In this document: positions 17,512-26,027 of the stretch, in pieces
How the letters are laid out: every line of letters begins with the position of its first letter
Position numbering within the stretch: position 1 is the stretch's first letter
NCBI GenBank assembly: GCA_019117065.1
Contig: DXAK01000033.1
Location: 1 to 64,000 of the forward strand
From: Candidatus Mediterraneibacter pullicola
Lineage (GTDB): Bacteria > Bacillota > Clostridia > Lachnospirales > Lachnospiraceae
DNA: 64,000 bases
Reading direction: 5' to 3'
Program-made: the position numbers and the translations under genes
Notes under the pieces: generated by a model
The model's database searches: none
The model's input: only the letters and a program-made list of their open reading frames with translations
Told to the model about the DNA's origin: nothing

Positions 17512-18384
17512 CTATTTGATGCCCAAATCTTGACTTTTTATACTATCCATATGGGTAAGCCCTTTGGATGCCCTGCCCTTATATTCGCTTGGCAGCACCC
17601 CATATTTTTTCCGAAAGGCTCTAGCCAGCGCCTTACTCCCTGAGAAACCGTTTCTGATGGCGGTCTCCGTAATACTGTAAGTTCCGTTTTCTAGTTCTTT
17701 TACTACGTATTCAAGACGGATGCTCTGTACATAATCTTTAAAGCTGATCCCCGCGTACTTTCGAAACATCCTCGAAAGGTAGGTGGGCGAATAGCCAAAG
17801 ACACGCGCTACCTCTTCCAGACGCAGATCCTTAGTGTAATTCTCCTTCATGTAAGAAGTGATCGCTGAGAGCTTTGTCAGATTCTTATTTTTACGCACAA
17901 ACCTCTGATCCACTTCCGTGAGACGGTAATCTTTTACCAGATAGTACATAATATTGTAAAAGATGCTTTTCATCTTCATATCATAGCCGCAGGGTTTTTC
18001 GTCGTATGTCCTGTACAGCGCCTTCACCAGCTCCATAAACCTCTCATCCCTCTCCCCCGGCTCGTGAGTAAACCAAATGAACTGTCCGCCTGTAAAGTAA
18101 TCCTCAAACAGTTTCAGCGGGATCTGCAGAACGACCGTCTTGTTGGGGAGGGGGGAATCCACAGAATGAACCTCATTTGAATTCACAATCATAAACTCTC
18201 CGGGCGTCAGATGCCACAGCTTATCGTCAATATGAAATTCAAGCTCGCCGCCGCACACCGCAAAAATCTCAACCGAGCGGTGCCAGTGCTTATCTCGTCT
18301 GTAATTTCCCGCGCTTCCTTCAAAAAGGAAGAGTTTAAACGGGAACCCCTCCTCGGGAACAATCAGTTCATGGGAAAACTCCAT
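17512..18384 (-). CDS. AraC-family regulator with N-terminal cupin domain
   Basis: 290 residues from the ATG at 18384, preceded by AAGGAGGCGTCCT; the track start is 19 codons too early. The N-terminal half is a cupin-like sensor (HWHRSVEIFAVCGGELEFHID, PGEFMIVNSNEVHSVDSP). The C-terminal half has two helix-turn-helix motifs (LRLEEVARVFGYSPTYLSRMFRKYAG and the AraC signature ITETAIRNGFSGSKALARAFRKKYGVLPSEYK). It lies immediately upstream of the isomerase-kinase pair on the same strand, so it most likely controls sugar use, activating when the cupin domain binds the sugar. It may also affect the divergent lipoprotein gene. Confidence 0.92.
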   Translation of the reverse strand: MEFSHELIVPEEGFPFKLFLFEGSAGNYRRDKHWHRSVEIFAVCGGELEFHIDDKLWHLTPGEFMIVNSNEVHSVDSPLPNKTVVLQIPLKLFEDYFTGGQFIWFTHEPGERDERFMELVKALYRTYDEKPCGYDMKMKSIFYNIMYYLVKDYRLTEVDQRFVRKNKNLTKLSAITSYMKENYTKDLRLEEVARVFGYSPTYLSRMFRKYAGISFKDYVQSIRLEYVVKELENGTYSITETAIRNGFSGSKALARAFRKKYGVLPSEYKGRASKGLTHMDSIKSQDLGIK

Positions 18385-18621
18385 AGGACGCCTCCTTAGT
18401 CCGTTAATTAAGACTGTATAATATTTATAAAAAGACATCAATTATAGACTATTATATATAAATTTTGCATAACGAGCAATATGTATACGCATTCCAAACT
18501 TCTTAAAAATTTTTTTAATTCTAATTTTATTTTAATCTTTACTTTGTATCTTTTAATCACAAACTAAAACTAACGGGAGGAACGCCTTCCAAAAATGTTC
18601 ATATACAAGGAGGAAATTACT

Positions 18622-19242
18622 ATGAAGAAAAAATTGGCTGTTTTATTGATTGGAACATGTTTTACCGTAGCGCTTATGTCCGGATGCGGGCAGCGTATAA
18701 ATGGAGTCCAACAGGGGCAAGAAAGTTCAACCACACAAACCCAAAGCAATAATACTACCGGTCAAAACTCGCAGAATGGTACAGCACAGAATTCCACTAC
18801 TGCCTCCATCACGCAAGACGATGCAAAAACGATCGCCCTAAATCACGCGGGCGTAGCGGAAGCTGATACAATCGGGCTTTCCGTAAGACAGGATTTTGAC
18901 AACGGCATGACACTCTATGAGGTGGATATCTACACACCGGCTACCGATTATGAATATGAAATCAACGCTGCCGACGGAACCATTATAAAAGAAAACCGTT
19001 CCACACCCGAGCAAGTGATGGCTGATCCCGGCGCGGCGGTCACCCCCGACCAAGCCAAAGAAATTGTCCTCGCAAAAGTATCCGGCGCCAGCGAACAGAA
19101 TCTCCGCATGACCGCTGAGCGTGACGACGGCCGTATTTTCTATGAAGGCGAAGTCATTTACAATGGTATGTCCTATGACTTTGAGCTTGATGCCCAGACC
19201 GGAAGTGTTTTGGAGTGGTCTGAGGAGACACTTGGATACTAA
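18622..19242 (+). CDS. PepSY-domain lipoprotein
   Basis: 206 residues from the ATG at 18622, preceded by AAGGAGGAAATTACT; the track start nine codons earlier is not needed. The signal peptide KKKLAVLLIGTCFTVALMSGC ends in a lipobox with Cys near residue 22. A Gln/Ser/Thr/Asn-rich linker (about 30-65) leads to two PepSY-like domains: about 66-130 (TQDDAKTIALNHAG ... YEYEINAADGTII) and about 137-205 (TPDQAKEIVLAKVSG ... YDFELDAQTGSVLEW). Family role: PepSY proteins bind or inhibit extracellular proteases or act as wall-associated sensors. It stands alone on the plus strand, divergent from the AraC gene, and is followed by a strong terminator. Confidence 0.9.
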   Translation: MKKKLAVLLIGTCFTVALMSGCGQRINGVQQGQESSTTQTQSNNTTGQNSQNGTAQNSTTASITQDDAKTIALNHAGVAEADTIGLSVRQDFDNGMTLYEVDIYTPATDYEYEINAADGTIIKENRSTPEQVMADPGAAVTPDQAKEIVLAKVSGASEQNLRMTAERDDGRIFYEGEVIYNGMSYDFELDAQTGSVLEWSEETLGY

Positions 19243-19286
19243 ATAATTTTTCTAATCAAGAATACGAAATAATAAAAGAGAACGCC

Positions 19287-19313
19287 AAAGCCGGGGAATA
19301 ATCCCCGGCTTTT
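19287..19313 (+). terminator. Terminator after the PepSY lipoprotein gene
   Basis: An 11-bp perfect stem, AAAGCCGGGGA / TCCCCGGCTTT, with a 4-nt loop, 45 nt after the stop and followed by a short T-run. Confidence 0.85.
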
Positions 19314-19420
19314 CACTTCTCCCCGCCTTCTGCATATATTGATACCACAGGCATGTTATCTGTCCCGGACTTTGGCATTTTATGTTTCGGACTCTGACAC
19401 GCTGTAAAGTCCGCCGTCCC

Positions 19421-19440
19421 CTAACGGCGGCAGAAGGGAG
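19421..19440 (+). promoter_or_regulatory. Hairpin directly before the ribosome binding site of the lysozyme gene
   Basis: CCGCCGT / ACGGCGG stem with a 6-nt loop, ending three nt before GAAGGGAG of the GH25 gene. It is too short of Ts to be a terminator; it could affect mRNA stability or translation. Confidence 0.4.
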
Positions 19441-19446
19441 TATCAT

Positions 19447-20418
19447 ATGAGTATGAAAGGACTTGACGTAAGCGAATTTCAAGGAGAAGTGGACTGGGAA
19501 CGGGTCAAAGCCGCAGGATATCAGTTTGCCATGCTCCGCGCAGGATATGGATTTAGCACAGTAGATAAACAATTTAAAAGAAACGCCTCGGAATGCAATC
19601 GGATCGGGCTTCCTATTGGAGCCTATTGGTTCTGCTATGCAATCAGTCCACAGACAGCCGTGCAGGAGGCAGACGGGTGTATCAGCACGATATCCGGCTA
19701 CCGGCTAGATTATCCCGTCTGCTATGACATCGAGCATGCCTCTGTCGCATACGCTGCGGGCGAAGGCGTAACCATGACAGCCAATCTTGCGAAAAATCTG
19801 GTACAGAGTTTTTGCAACCGCATTGAAGCCAAAGGCTATTATGCAATGTTTTACACAAACAAAAATTTTCTCGACACCTATCTTGGTAGCAGCCTGCCTA
19901 GCCGCTACGCGTTCTGGTACGCGCGCTATAACGATAGTTTTGACGGAACAAACTGTGGAATCTGGCAGTACTCAAGTCAGGGAAACGTTCCCGGCATCAG
20001 CGGGAATGTAGATCTGGATGAAGGATTTATTGACTATGCCCCTGTTATAAAAAGCGCAGGACTGAACCATCTGTCCGGAGACAGCCCTGCTCCTTCGCCT
20101 TCCCCTGCCCCGGAATACATCACTTATGTAATCCAGCCCGGAGATACGTTAAGTGAAATCGCACAGCGCTATGGGACGACTGTCAGCACTCTTACTTCTT
20201 TAAACGGGATCTCTGATCCGAATAAAATCTATGCCGGAAATACACTGAAGGTCCCTGAAAGCGAAGGCGGCAGCGCCCAGTACTACACCATCCGGCCTGG
20301 GGATACCTTGAGCGGAATTGCACAGAAATTCGGTACAACAGTCAACGCTCTCGTCTCATTAAACGGAATCCCTGACCCGGATAAAATCTACGCCGGAAAT
20401 ACCATACGAATCCGCTAA
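19447..20418 (+). CDS. GH25 lysozyme with two C-terminal LysM domains
   Basis: 323 residues. The GH25 muramidase domain spans about residues 3-195, with the catalytic acidic residues in GLDVSEFQG and [10 protein letters not shown] and the family strand [22 protein letters not shown] Pro/Ser linker ([11 protein letters not shown]) leads to two LysM modules (about 226-270 and 278-322), each with PGDTLS(E/G)IAQ(R/K)(Y/F)GTTV and KIYAGNT. Role: hydrolysis of peptidoglycan beta-1,4 bonds with LysM anchoring to the wall. There is no signal peptide, so it resembles phage endolysins or autolysins released by lysis. No other phage genes are nearby, so it is a solitary gene, perhaps for mother-cell lysis or a prophage relic. 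GGGAG precedes the ATG. Confidence 0.93.
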   Translation: MSMKGLDVSEFQGEVDWERVKAAGYQFAMLRAGYGFSTVDKQFKRNASECNRIGLPIGAYWFCYAISPQTAVQEADGCISTISGYRLDYPVCYDIEHASVAYAAGEGVTMTANLAKNLVQSFCNRIEAKGYYAMFYTNKNFLDTYLGSSLPSRYAFWYARYNDSFDGTNCGIWQYSSQGNVPGISGNVDLDEGFIDYAPVIKSAGLNHLSGDSPAPSPSPAPEYITYVIQPGDTLSEIAQRYGTTVSTLTSLNGISDPNKIYAGNTLKVPESEGGSAQYYTIRPGDTLSGIAQKFGTTVNALVSLNGIPDPDKIYAGNTIRIR

Positions 20419-20460
20419 TTAAGAATTTCATAACTTTTTTTCTATTTCTTTAAGGATTTA

Positions 20461-20637
20461 AACATACTTTGGACACATTTGCTGTCTATACTATAAAACA
20501 GATAGTTGATAAAACAACTATCTCCCCCCTCATAAAGTATAGACATCCCGGAGGACCGGGATGTCGCACTTTACTCTCATTCCTTTAGATAACTAATAAA
20601 CACGAAACCCGTTAGCCCTTGTGGTTAGCGGGTTTTC
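20461..20637 (+). ncRNA. Candidate small RNA, copy 1 (tandem pair), with promoter-like element and terminator
   Basis: An intergenic transcription unit. Upstream lies a CATACTTT...TATACT element shared with copy 2 (TTGGAC with TATAAA at 17 nt is one reading). The RNA would start near 20500 with a 9-bp hairpin AGATAGTTG / CAACTATCT, then CCCCCCTCATAAAGT. Next is a 10-bp hairpin GACATCCCGG-AGGA-CCGGGATGTC (20542-20565), then the conserved tail CACTTTACTCTCATTCCTTT, then a terminator (ACCCGTTAGCC / GGTTAGCGGGTTTT, about 20604-20637). The C-run and the CUCAUUCCUUU segment are complementary to ribosome binding sites. A tiny 11-codon frame (20561-20596, MSHFTLIPLDN) begins inside hairpin 2 with GGAGG 6 nt before it, so a dual coding role is possible. 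No family recognised. Confidence 0.65.
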
Positions 20638-20640
20638 GCT

Positions 20641-20740
20641 GTCTTTATGACAATTGTACTTAAGACTTTTTTAAGCGCCAATTTATAGACTTTCTTTTTC
20701 TTTTATAATTCACTCATACTTTTGTCACATTTTCCCATTA
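20641..20740. other. Spacer between the two RNA-like units
   Basis: AT-rich spacer with the upstream promoter-like element of copy 2 at its right end. A short CTTAA / TTAAG palindrome near 20660-20675 is the only other structure seen. Confidence 0.4.
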
Positions 20741-20885
20741 TACTTTAAATCAGATAGTTGATAAAACAACTATCTCCCCCCTCATAAAGTTCAGGCACTG
20801 GATGGTGTCGTACTTTACTCTCATTCCTTTTAGATAACTTATAAAACGACAAAAACCCGTTAACTACAAGGTTAACGGGTTTTTG
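20719..20885 (+). ncRNA. Candidate small RNA, copy 2 (tandem pair)
   Basis: Homologous to copy 1. A 39-nt block from AGATAGTTG through CATAAAGT (20752-20790) is identical to copy 1 (20500-20538), including the CCCCCC run. The middle has diverged: the strong hairpin of copy 1 is replaced by a weaker GGCACT...GGTGTC fold. The tail TACTTTACTCTCATTCCTTTTAGATAACT is again nearly identical. The terminator AAAAACCCGTTAAC / GTTAACGGGTTTTT (20851-20884) is perfect and, being symmetric, can also end the convergent hydrolase gene at 20907. Promoter elements CATACTTTTG and TATACT match copy 1 in spacing. A tiny frame MVSYFTLIPFR (20802-20837) matches copy 1 in SxFTLIP, but a one-base indel changes its end, which argues for RNA-level rather than peptide-level constraint. 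Confidence 0.65.
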
Positions 20886-20906
20886 TTATTTCTAAAAATA
20901 TTTGTT

Positions 20907-21842
20907 TTATTTATGCTCTTCAAGCCATGCAGACAGGTTCTGAAACACCTGCTGCCGGTCTGTCTCATTCAATATCTCATGCCGGTCCCCGGTGTAAAGC
21001 CTCAGCGACACATCCTGTATCCCTGCCGAGCGGTATTTCTCATAGACCTTGCGGACACCTTTCCCAAAGTTGCCCACCGGGTCGTCCGCACCGGATACAA
21101 AAAGGATGGGGAGTTCTTTCGGAATCATAAACGCACTCTCCCGCTTCTGCATACCGATCATACCCGAAAACAGATTATAATAGGCGTTTACCGTGAATAT
21201 AAATGAACAGAGCGGGTCCGACACATAGGCGTCCAGCCGTTCCCGGTCACTGGTAATCCAGTCCGCCCGGGTGCGCGCAGGTTTAAACTTCTTATTAAAA
21301 GGTCCGTTTACCATCCTGTCCACCAGCTTGCTGCGATAATGCCATCCGCGGAAAACCGCTATCAGGCGGCAGAACCGCCTCCCAAACAGAAGTTGTGCCT
21401 GTCTGCGCTCAGCTACGACACCCATCAGGATCACTCCGCTCAGACCGTTCCCGTACATCTGGATATATTGGCGCAGAAACGATGAGCCCATGCTATGTCC
21501 GAGCATAAAATACGGCACATCCGGGTACTTCTTCATTGTCCGCTGGCGAAGCGTGTGGATATCTCCGAGTACGCAGGCATTTCCGTGTTTCTCGTGAAAA
21601 AATCCATACTCAGACTTTGCCTGTATAGATTTCCCATGGCCGAGATGGTCATTTCCCACGACATAATAACCCTGATCACAGAGATACTGCGCGAACTCAT
21701 CATATCGCCTGATGTACTCCACCATTCCGTGGCAGATCTGAAGGACAGCTTTTACCTCGCCGTCGGGCTTCCACTCCATCGTGTGGATTTCCGTGTTTCC
21801 GTCCTTTGATGGGAAATAAAACTCGTCTCTCATGTTTCTCAC
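20907..21842 (-). CDS. Alpha/beta hydrolase, monoacylglycerol lipase/lysophospholipase-like
   Basis: About 311 residues. The fold shows ICHGMVEYIRRYDEFAQYL (oxyanion region), NDHLGHGKS, the nucleophile elbow MLGHSMGSSFLR (Ser near residue 119), the acid in LFVSGADDPVGNFG and the catalytic His in LYTGDRHEILNE. Family role: cytoplasmic hydrolysis of lysophospholipids or monoacylglycerols (PldB/YtpA-like). The track start is a GTG directly after the citrate synthase stop; the ATG three codons later (MRDEFYF) is equally plausible, and neither has a strong ribosome binding site. Translation is probably coupled to the upstream citrate synthase gene. Confidence 0.88.
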   Translation of the reverse strand: MRNMRDEFYFPSKDGNTEIHTMEWKPDGEVKAVLQICHGMVEYIRRYDEFAQYLCDQGYYVVGNDHLGHGKSIQAKSEYGFFHEKHGNACVLGDIHTLRQRTMKKYPDVPYFMLGHSMGSSFLRQYIQMYGNGLSGVILMGVVAERRQAQLLFGRRFCRLIAVFRGWHYRSKLVDRMVNGPFNKKFKPARTRADWITSDRERLDAYVSDPLCSFIFTVNAYYNLFSGMIGMQKRESAFMIPKELPILFVSGADDPVGNFGKGVRKVYEKYRSAGIQDVSLRLYTGDRHEILNETDRQQVFQNLSAWLEEHK

Positions 21843-23213
21843 TTACCTGTCATCCAAATTTATGTATTCGCGATATGGCGCGAGCGGCTTGTACGCCGGA
21901 CGTATGATCTTGTCCACATTTTTGAGCTCTTCCAGTCTGTGCGCGCTCCATCCCACGATACGCGCCGCCGCGAAGATCGGTGTGTACAGCGCCGGCGGAA
22001 GATCCAGCATACTGTAAACCAGTCCGCTGTAAAAGTCCACGTTCGCGTTAACGCCTTTGTATACTTTACGCTTCTCTCCGATGACCTCCGGAGCCATGTG
22101 CTCTACCTTTTCATAGAGTGCGTATTCATCTTCGTGGTGCTTCTCCCTTGCAAGCTGTTTTACGAATTTCTTAAAGATATCTGCACGTGGATCTGAGATC
22201 GAATAAACCGCGTGGCCCATTCCGTAGATCAGTCCCTTCTTGTCAAACGCTTTCTTATCAAGGAGCGCTTCCAGATACGCGCGGATCTGATCATCGTCTG
22301 ACCAGTCAGTCAGGTTCGCTTTCATATCTTCGAACATCTTTGTCACTTTGACATTCGCTCCGCCGTGCTTAGGTCCTTTGAGGGAGGCCATCGCCGCGGC
22401 CATCGTAGAATATGTATCTGTTCCCGAGGAGGTTACCACATGGGTCGTAAAGGTGGAGTTGTTACCGCCGCCGTGATCCATATGAAGCACGAGAGCCATA
22501 TCTAGGATTTTCGCCTCAAGTTTTGTATATTTCCTGTCCTCACGCAGCATCATGAGAATATTTTCAGCCATGGACAACTCTCTCTTTGGAGCATAAATGT
22601 AGAGATCTTCCCCCCTGCGGTAATTGTACGCGTGATAGCCGTATACCATAAGCATAGGGAACTGGCTGATCAGATTCAGACACTGACGGAGCACATTCGG
22701 AATCGATGTATCGTCCGCCTTCTGGTCATAAGAATAAAGCTGCAGGATACTCCGTGTGATACTATTCATCATATCGTGGCTCGGAGCCTTCATAATGACG
22801 TCGCGCACGAAGTTCGGCGGGAGCATCCGCCTGTCTGCGAGCATGTCCTGAAAATTTCTTAATTCTGTTCTATTCGGAAGTTCACCGAACAGGAGGAGGT
22901 ATGCGATCTCCTCAAAACCTGGATGCCTTGCCGCAAGGAAGCCTTTTACCAGGTCTTTAATGTTATATCCGCGGTAATACAAGTTTCCCGCACAGGGAAC
23001 CGTCTCTCCGTTTACCACTTTGGAGGCACAAACATCGGAAATATTCGTGAGCCCCGCAAGGACTCCCTTTCCGTTCAGGTCACGCAAACCTCTCTTCACC
23101 TCATACTTTGTGTACAGTTCCTTATCAATCGCATTATTTTCTTCACATTTCTGAGCGAGCGCTTCAATCTCAGGAGTAATATCAAAAAAAATGCTGTCAA
23201 TGTCTTTCGCCAT
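21843..23213 (-). CDS. gltA: Citrate synthase
   Basis: 456 residues from the ATG at 23213, preceded by AAGGAGGAAGGTCAC; the track start is nine codons early. Catalytic regions are visible: LVLHMDHGGGNNSTFTTHVV (first His), GPKHGGANVKV (second His) and GMGHAVYSISDPRADIFK (His and Asp), plus GAGNLYYRGYNIKDL-like substrate-lid sequence near residue 70. Role: condensation of oxaloacetate and acetyl-CoA to citrate, here probably for glutamate synthesis via a partial TCA pathway. No aconitase or isocitrate dehydrogenase gene is adjacent. The length of about 456 with an N-terminal extension matches the type II citrate synthases seen in Clostridia. Confidence 0.93.
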   Translation of the reverse strand: MAKDIDSIFFDITPEIEALAQKCEENNAIDKELYTKYEVKRGLRDLNGKGVLAGLTNISDVCASKVVNGETVPCAGNLYYRGYNIKDLVKGFLAARHPGFEEIAYLLLFGELPNRTELRNFQDMLADRRMLPPNFVRDVIMKAPSHDMMNSITRSILQLYSYDQKADDTSIPNVLRQCLNLISQFPMLMVYGYHAYNYRRGEDLYIYAPKRELSMAENILMMLREDRKYTKLEAKILDMALVLHMDHGGGNNSTFTTHVVTSSGTDTYSTMAAAMASLKGPKHGGANVKVTKMFEDMKANLTDWSDDDQIRAYLEALLDKKAFDKKGLIYGMGHAVYSISDPRADIFKKFVKQLAREKHHEDEYALYEKVEHMAPEVIGEKRKVYKGVNANVDFYSGLVYSMLDLPPALYTPIFAAARIVGWSAHRLEELKNVDKIIRPAYKPLAPYREYINLDDR

Positions 23214-23300
23214 GTGACCTTCCTCCTTCTCTCTTTTCATTGTATGACCTTTACATTATACTAAAAATCAGATAATTAAACAATAAACAAAGTATTAAAA

Positions 23301-23403
23301 CTTGGAAGCGCGAAGATGTATGGAGTGAGCGGCTCCCTATGAGAGAAACGGCGGTGCGGCCACAATTGACCCACCGCATGGTTTCACGAATGGCGAGGCC
23401 AAG
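23301..23403. repeat. GC-rich 103-bp segment with CTTGG/CCAAG ends at the rsmA 3' end
   Basis: This block lies between citrate synthase and rsmA and includes the rsmA stop codon. It is clearly more GC-rich than the AT-rich stretch beside it (23241-23300), and its ends form a short inverted repeat (CTTGG...CCAAG). It replaces the usual short C-terminus of RsmA with WPRHS. It may be a small dispersed repeat; only one copy is in this window. Confidence 0.3.
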
Positions 23404-24271
23404 CTGATTCAGCCAGCGCATTTGAAAGCGCCGCAAATTGCTCCAGCGTCAGTGCCTCCCCTCTCACGGACGCGCCTTTACCCAGCTGTAAGATTGCCTC
23501 CTCGATCACTTCCTTTTCAAAATCTAATTCCTGTGAGTTCTTCAGCCCGTTCGCCAGTGTCTTCCTCCTTTGGTTGAAAGACGCCCGGATGAGACGGAAC
23601 ATCAGTTTTTCATCTTTCACCTCCACGGGCGGCTTCTCGTACCGTTCTAGCCGGATCACAGCTGATCCCACCTTCGGGCGGGGCATGAAACAGTTGGGCG
23701 GTACATTTGCCACGATATATGGATTCGCATAATACCGTACAGCTAAGGACAGGGCTCCATAATCCTTTGTCCCCGGCCCCGCCTGCATCCGGTCTGCCAC
23801 TTCCCTCTGAACCATGACCGTGATGCTCTTCATCGGAACATGATTCTCAAAAAGTCCCATGATAATCGGAGTGGTAATGTAATACGGAAGATTCGCCACC
23901 ACCTTGATGGGGTTGCCTCCATTCTCTTCTTCCGCCAGCTTAGCGATGTCTACTTTCAGCACATCCTCATTGATAATACGCACATTGTCATATCCGCTCA
24001 ACGTGTCCTCAAGAATGGGGATAAGCGCCCGGTCAATCTCCACGGCAATCACTTTCTTTGCCGCGCACGCCAGATACTGGGTCATAGTCCCGATGCCTGG
24101 CCCGATCTCCAGCACCACATCATCTTTACCGATCTGTGCCGCACGGATGATCTTGTCAAGCACATGAGGGTCTATGAGAAAATTCTGGCCAAATTTTTTC
24201 TGAAACACAAAATTATATTTCTGCAGCACTGCAATTGTGTTCTTTGGGTTGCCAAGTGTGGGCTGTTTCAT
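23384..24271 (-). CDS. rsmA: 16S rRNA dimethyladenosine transferase RsmA (KsgA)
   Basis: About 295 residues. GQNFLIDPHVLDKII is the family N-terminal signature, followed by the SAM motif VLEIGPGIGTMTQYL and the target-base motif VANLPYYITTPIIMGLF. Role: dimethylation of two adjacent adenines in the 3' hairpin of 16S rRNA during 30S maturation. The start is either the ATG at 24283 (site directly abutting) or the ATG at 24271 (AAGGA 12 nt upstream); the second aligns better with relatives (MKQPTLGNPKNTI). The C-terminus (ALAESAWPRHS) runs into a GC-rich segment that may be a later insertion. Confidence 0.94.
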   Translation of the reverse strand: MKQPTLGNPKNTIAVLQKYNFVFQKKFGQNFLIDPHVLDKIIRAAQIGKDDVVLEIGPGIGTMTQYLACAAKKVIAVEIDRALIPILEDTLSGYDNVRIINEDVLKVDIAKLAEEENGGNPIKVVANLPYYITTPIIMGLFENHVPMKSITVMVQREVADRMQAGPGTKDYGALSLAVRYYANPYIVANVPPNCFMPRPKVGSAVIRLERYEKPPVEVKDEKLMFRLIRASFNQRRKTLANGLKNSQELDFEKEVIEEAILQLGKGASVRGEALTLEQFAALSNALAESAWPRHS

Positions 24272-24317
24272 AATGTTTACCATTCCTTTCGATTCGCTCC
24301 GGCAAAAGATTACTTTA

Positions 24318-24695
24318 TTACTCTGACTGGTACCATCCCCACATATAAAGAACCGGCAGAATCAAGCCGAACACATAGGTAAAGGAAAATCCCAGTGATA
24401 CGCTAGACATAACGATATTTACAAATACAAACAGACAATACAGCGCTCCGATGATCAGGACTGACTTTTTAGAGCGGTACATCACTCCCATGATTCCCGC
24501 GGCCAGCTGGACAATGCTGAAAGCAAAGGAAAATACCATCTCGCCTGTTGTTGGCATCGTGATATTGTATGTCTCTACATAAGGCTCCACTGCTCCGAAC
24601 ATTGCGACCAGCGCGATGTTGGAAAAAATCCCCAGAGATGCGAATACAATAATAATAATGGATACCACGTTTAATAATTTACTCTTTCTTTTCAT
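24318..24695 (-). CDS. Four-helix small membrane protein, unknown function
   Basis: 125 residues with four hydrophobic segments: about 9-31 (VVSIIIIVFASLGIFSNIALVAMF), 50-70, 76-95 and 100-120, plus a basic start (MKRKSKL). No enzymatic motif is visible. The ATG follows AAGGAGGAATTTGTC. It lies between rsmA and the MacB-like permease gene on the same strand, with a 70-nt gap upstream that holds a GC-rich hairpin. Function unknown; similar small proteins are common in Firmicutes. Confidence 0.75.
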   Translation of the reverse strand: MKRKSKLLNVVSIIIIVFASLGIFSNIALVAMFGAVEPYVETYNITMPTTGEMVFSFAFSIVQLAAGIMGVMYRSKKSVLIIGALYCLFVFVNIVMSSVSLGFSFTYVFGLILPVLYMWGWYQSE

Positions 24696-24732
24696 GACAA
24701 ATTCCTCCTTTTATAAAACACTTTATAAGCAG

Positions 24733-24756
24733 CGGCGCATTCAAAGGCGCCGCAGT
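24733..24756 (-). terminator. Possible weak terminator after the MacB-like permease gene
   Basis: GCGGCGC / GCGCCGC stem around CTTTGAAT, nine nt after the permease stop; no clear T-run follows, so the call is weak. Confidence 0.35.
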
Positions 24757-24764
24757 GCTCCTCT

Positions 24765-26003
24765 TTATATGCGCCTCAGCGCTTCAATCGGGCTTAACCG
24801 CGCGGCCTTGCGGGCAGGATAGATCCCAAAGATAATCCCTACACCGCACGAAAAGAGCGTGGCGATAATGACTGCCGGCAATGAGAGAGATGCCCGGATT
24901 CCTCCGATCTCAAGAAAACTAATCAGAGCGGTAAGCCCGCCGCCCAGCAGAATTCCTATAATGCCGCCCATCCCTGAGATAATGGCAGACTCGCACAAAA
25001 ACTGTGCGATGATGGATCCTGTCTTTGCCCCTAAAGCCTTGCGTATTCCGATCTCTCTCGTTCTTTCCGTCACAGACACAAGCATAATGTTCATAACGCC
25101 AATGCCGCCCACCACAAGAGAGATCGCAGCAACAAGGGCTACAAATGCCGTGACGCCATCCATAACAGCCCCCAGCATGTCAGACAGATCAATAGGTTTT
25201 TGCTGCACAAACGGATGATCTCCTAGATTTTGGTGCCGGGCATTCAAAAGTTTCACTGCTGTAGAGGCCACCCTCCCAGCAGAATCCTCATCTCTCGCAG
25301 TCAAAGAGATAGATGAAAATCCTTCGATCGTTGTGCCAAAAGCTTCTGACAGCGTGTACGGTACTTCGATGGAAATCGACTCTCCCATTCCCATGGCCTG
25401 ATAGGCCTCCTCAGCTTCCATCATATCATCGGAAGTCTCCCTTATGCCGGAAACCGTGACTTCTTGTATGCCACTGTCAATGGCCAGCTCAAAGCTCATG
25501 CCAATGACATTTGTGTTTCCAAAGAGATACAGGGCCGTCAGTTCGTCAATCACACAGACCGGACTGCCATTTACCAAATCCGTATCCGTAAAATACTTTC
25601 CTTTGACAAGCGGCGACGTATACTGCCCATTTTCATAGTCCGGCGTAGTCATTGTCACGTAGGCATCGAAAGAGCCTTTCCGGGTGGTACATTTTCCCCC
25701 GTACATCACAGACGCGGTAACACTTTCTACGGAATCGCTCATGGATGTCTCCAGAAATGCAATATCCTCACCTGTAATGATCTCCGTGTCTGTGATCTCT
25801 TCCGCATTTGTCTGGATAGTAACTGTATTCGTCTGCTCATTGGCCGCGTTCACCACATCGTTTTTTAGGCCATTTCCAATGGACACAATCGTTACCACGG
25901 AAGAGATACCGATGATGATGCCAAGCATTGTCAAAAAAGAACGCCCCTTATTCGAGCGGATATTATCCAGCGCCATTTTTATATATTCAAGAAATTGTCC
26001 CAT
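24765..26003 (-). CDS. MacB-type ABC exporter permease (FtsX fold)
   Basis: 412 residues. An N-terminal helix (about 21-43, SFLTMLGIIIGISSVVTIVSIG) is followed by a large extracytoplasmic MacB-PCD domain (about 45-270). Three C-terminal helices follow, containing VGGIGVMNIMLVSVTERTREIGIRKALGAKTGSI, the hallmark of this family. Role: mechanotransmission-type export of peptides, antimicrobials or lipoproteins with the ATPase (27667-28428) and adaptor (26028-27689). The ATG follows GGGAGATGAGTAA. It is the last gene of the three-gene exporter operon. Confidence 0.94.
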   Translation of the reverse strand: MGQFLEYIKMALDNIRSNKGRSFLTMLGIIIGISSVVTIVSIGNGLKNDVVNAANEQTNTVTIQTNAEEITDTEIITGEDIAFLETSMSDSVESVTASVMYGGKCTTRKGSFDAYVTMTTPDYENGQYTSPLVKGKYFTDTDLVNGSPVCVIDELTALYLFGNTNVIGMSFELAIDSGIQEVTVSGIRETSDDMMEAEEAYQAMGMGESISIEVPYTLSEAFGTTIEGFSSISLTARDEDSAGRVASTAVKLLNARHQNLGDHPFVQQKPIDLSDMLGAVMDGVTAFVALVAAISLVVGGIGVMNIMLVSVTERTREIGIRKALGAKTGSIIAQFLCESAIISGMGGIIGILLGGGLTALISFLEIGGIRASLSLPAVIIATLFSCGVGIIFGIYPARKAARLSPIEALRRI

Positions 26004-26027
26004 TTACTCATCTCCCTGTCCGGCAGC

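Noticed and set aside
19447-20418. GH25-LysM gene as evidence of a prophage
   Set aside because: No holin, tail, capsid or integrase genes are nearby; it is a solitary gene.
23251-23436. 61-codon minus ORF between citrate synthase and rsmA
   Set aside because: Overlaps the rsmA end and the GC-rich block; no ribosome binding site.
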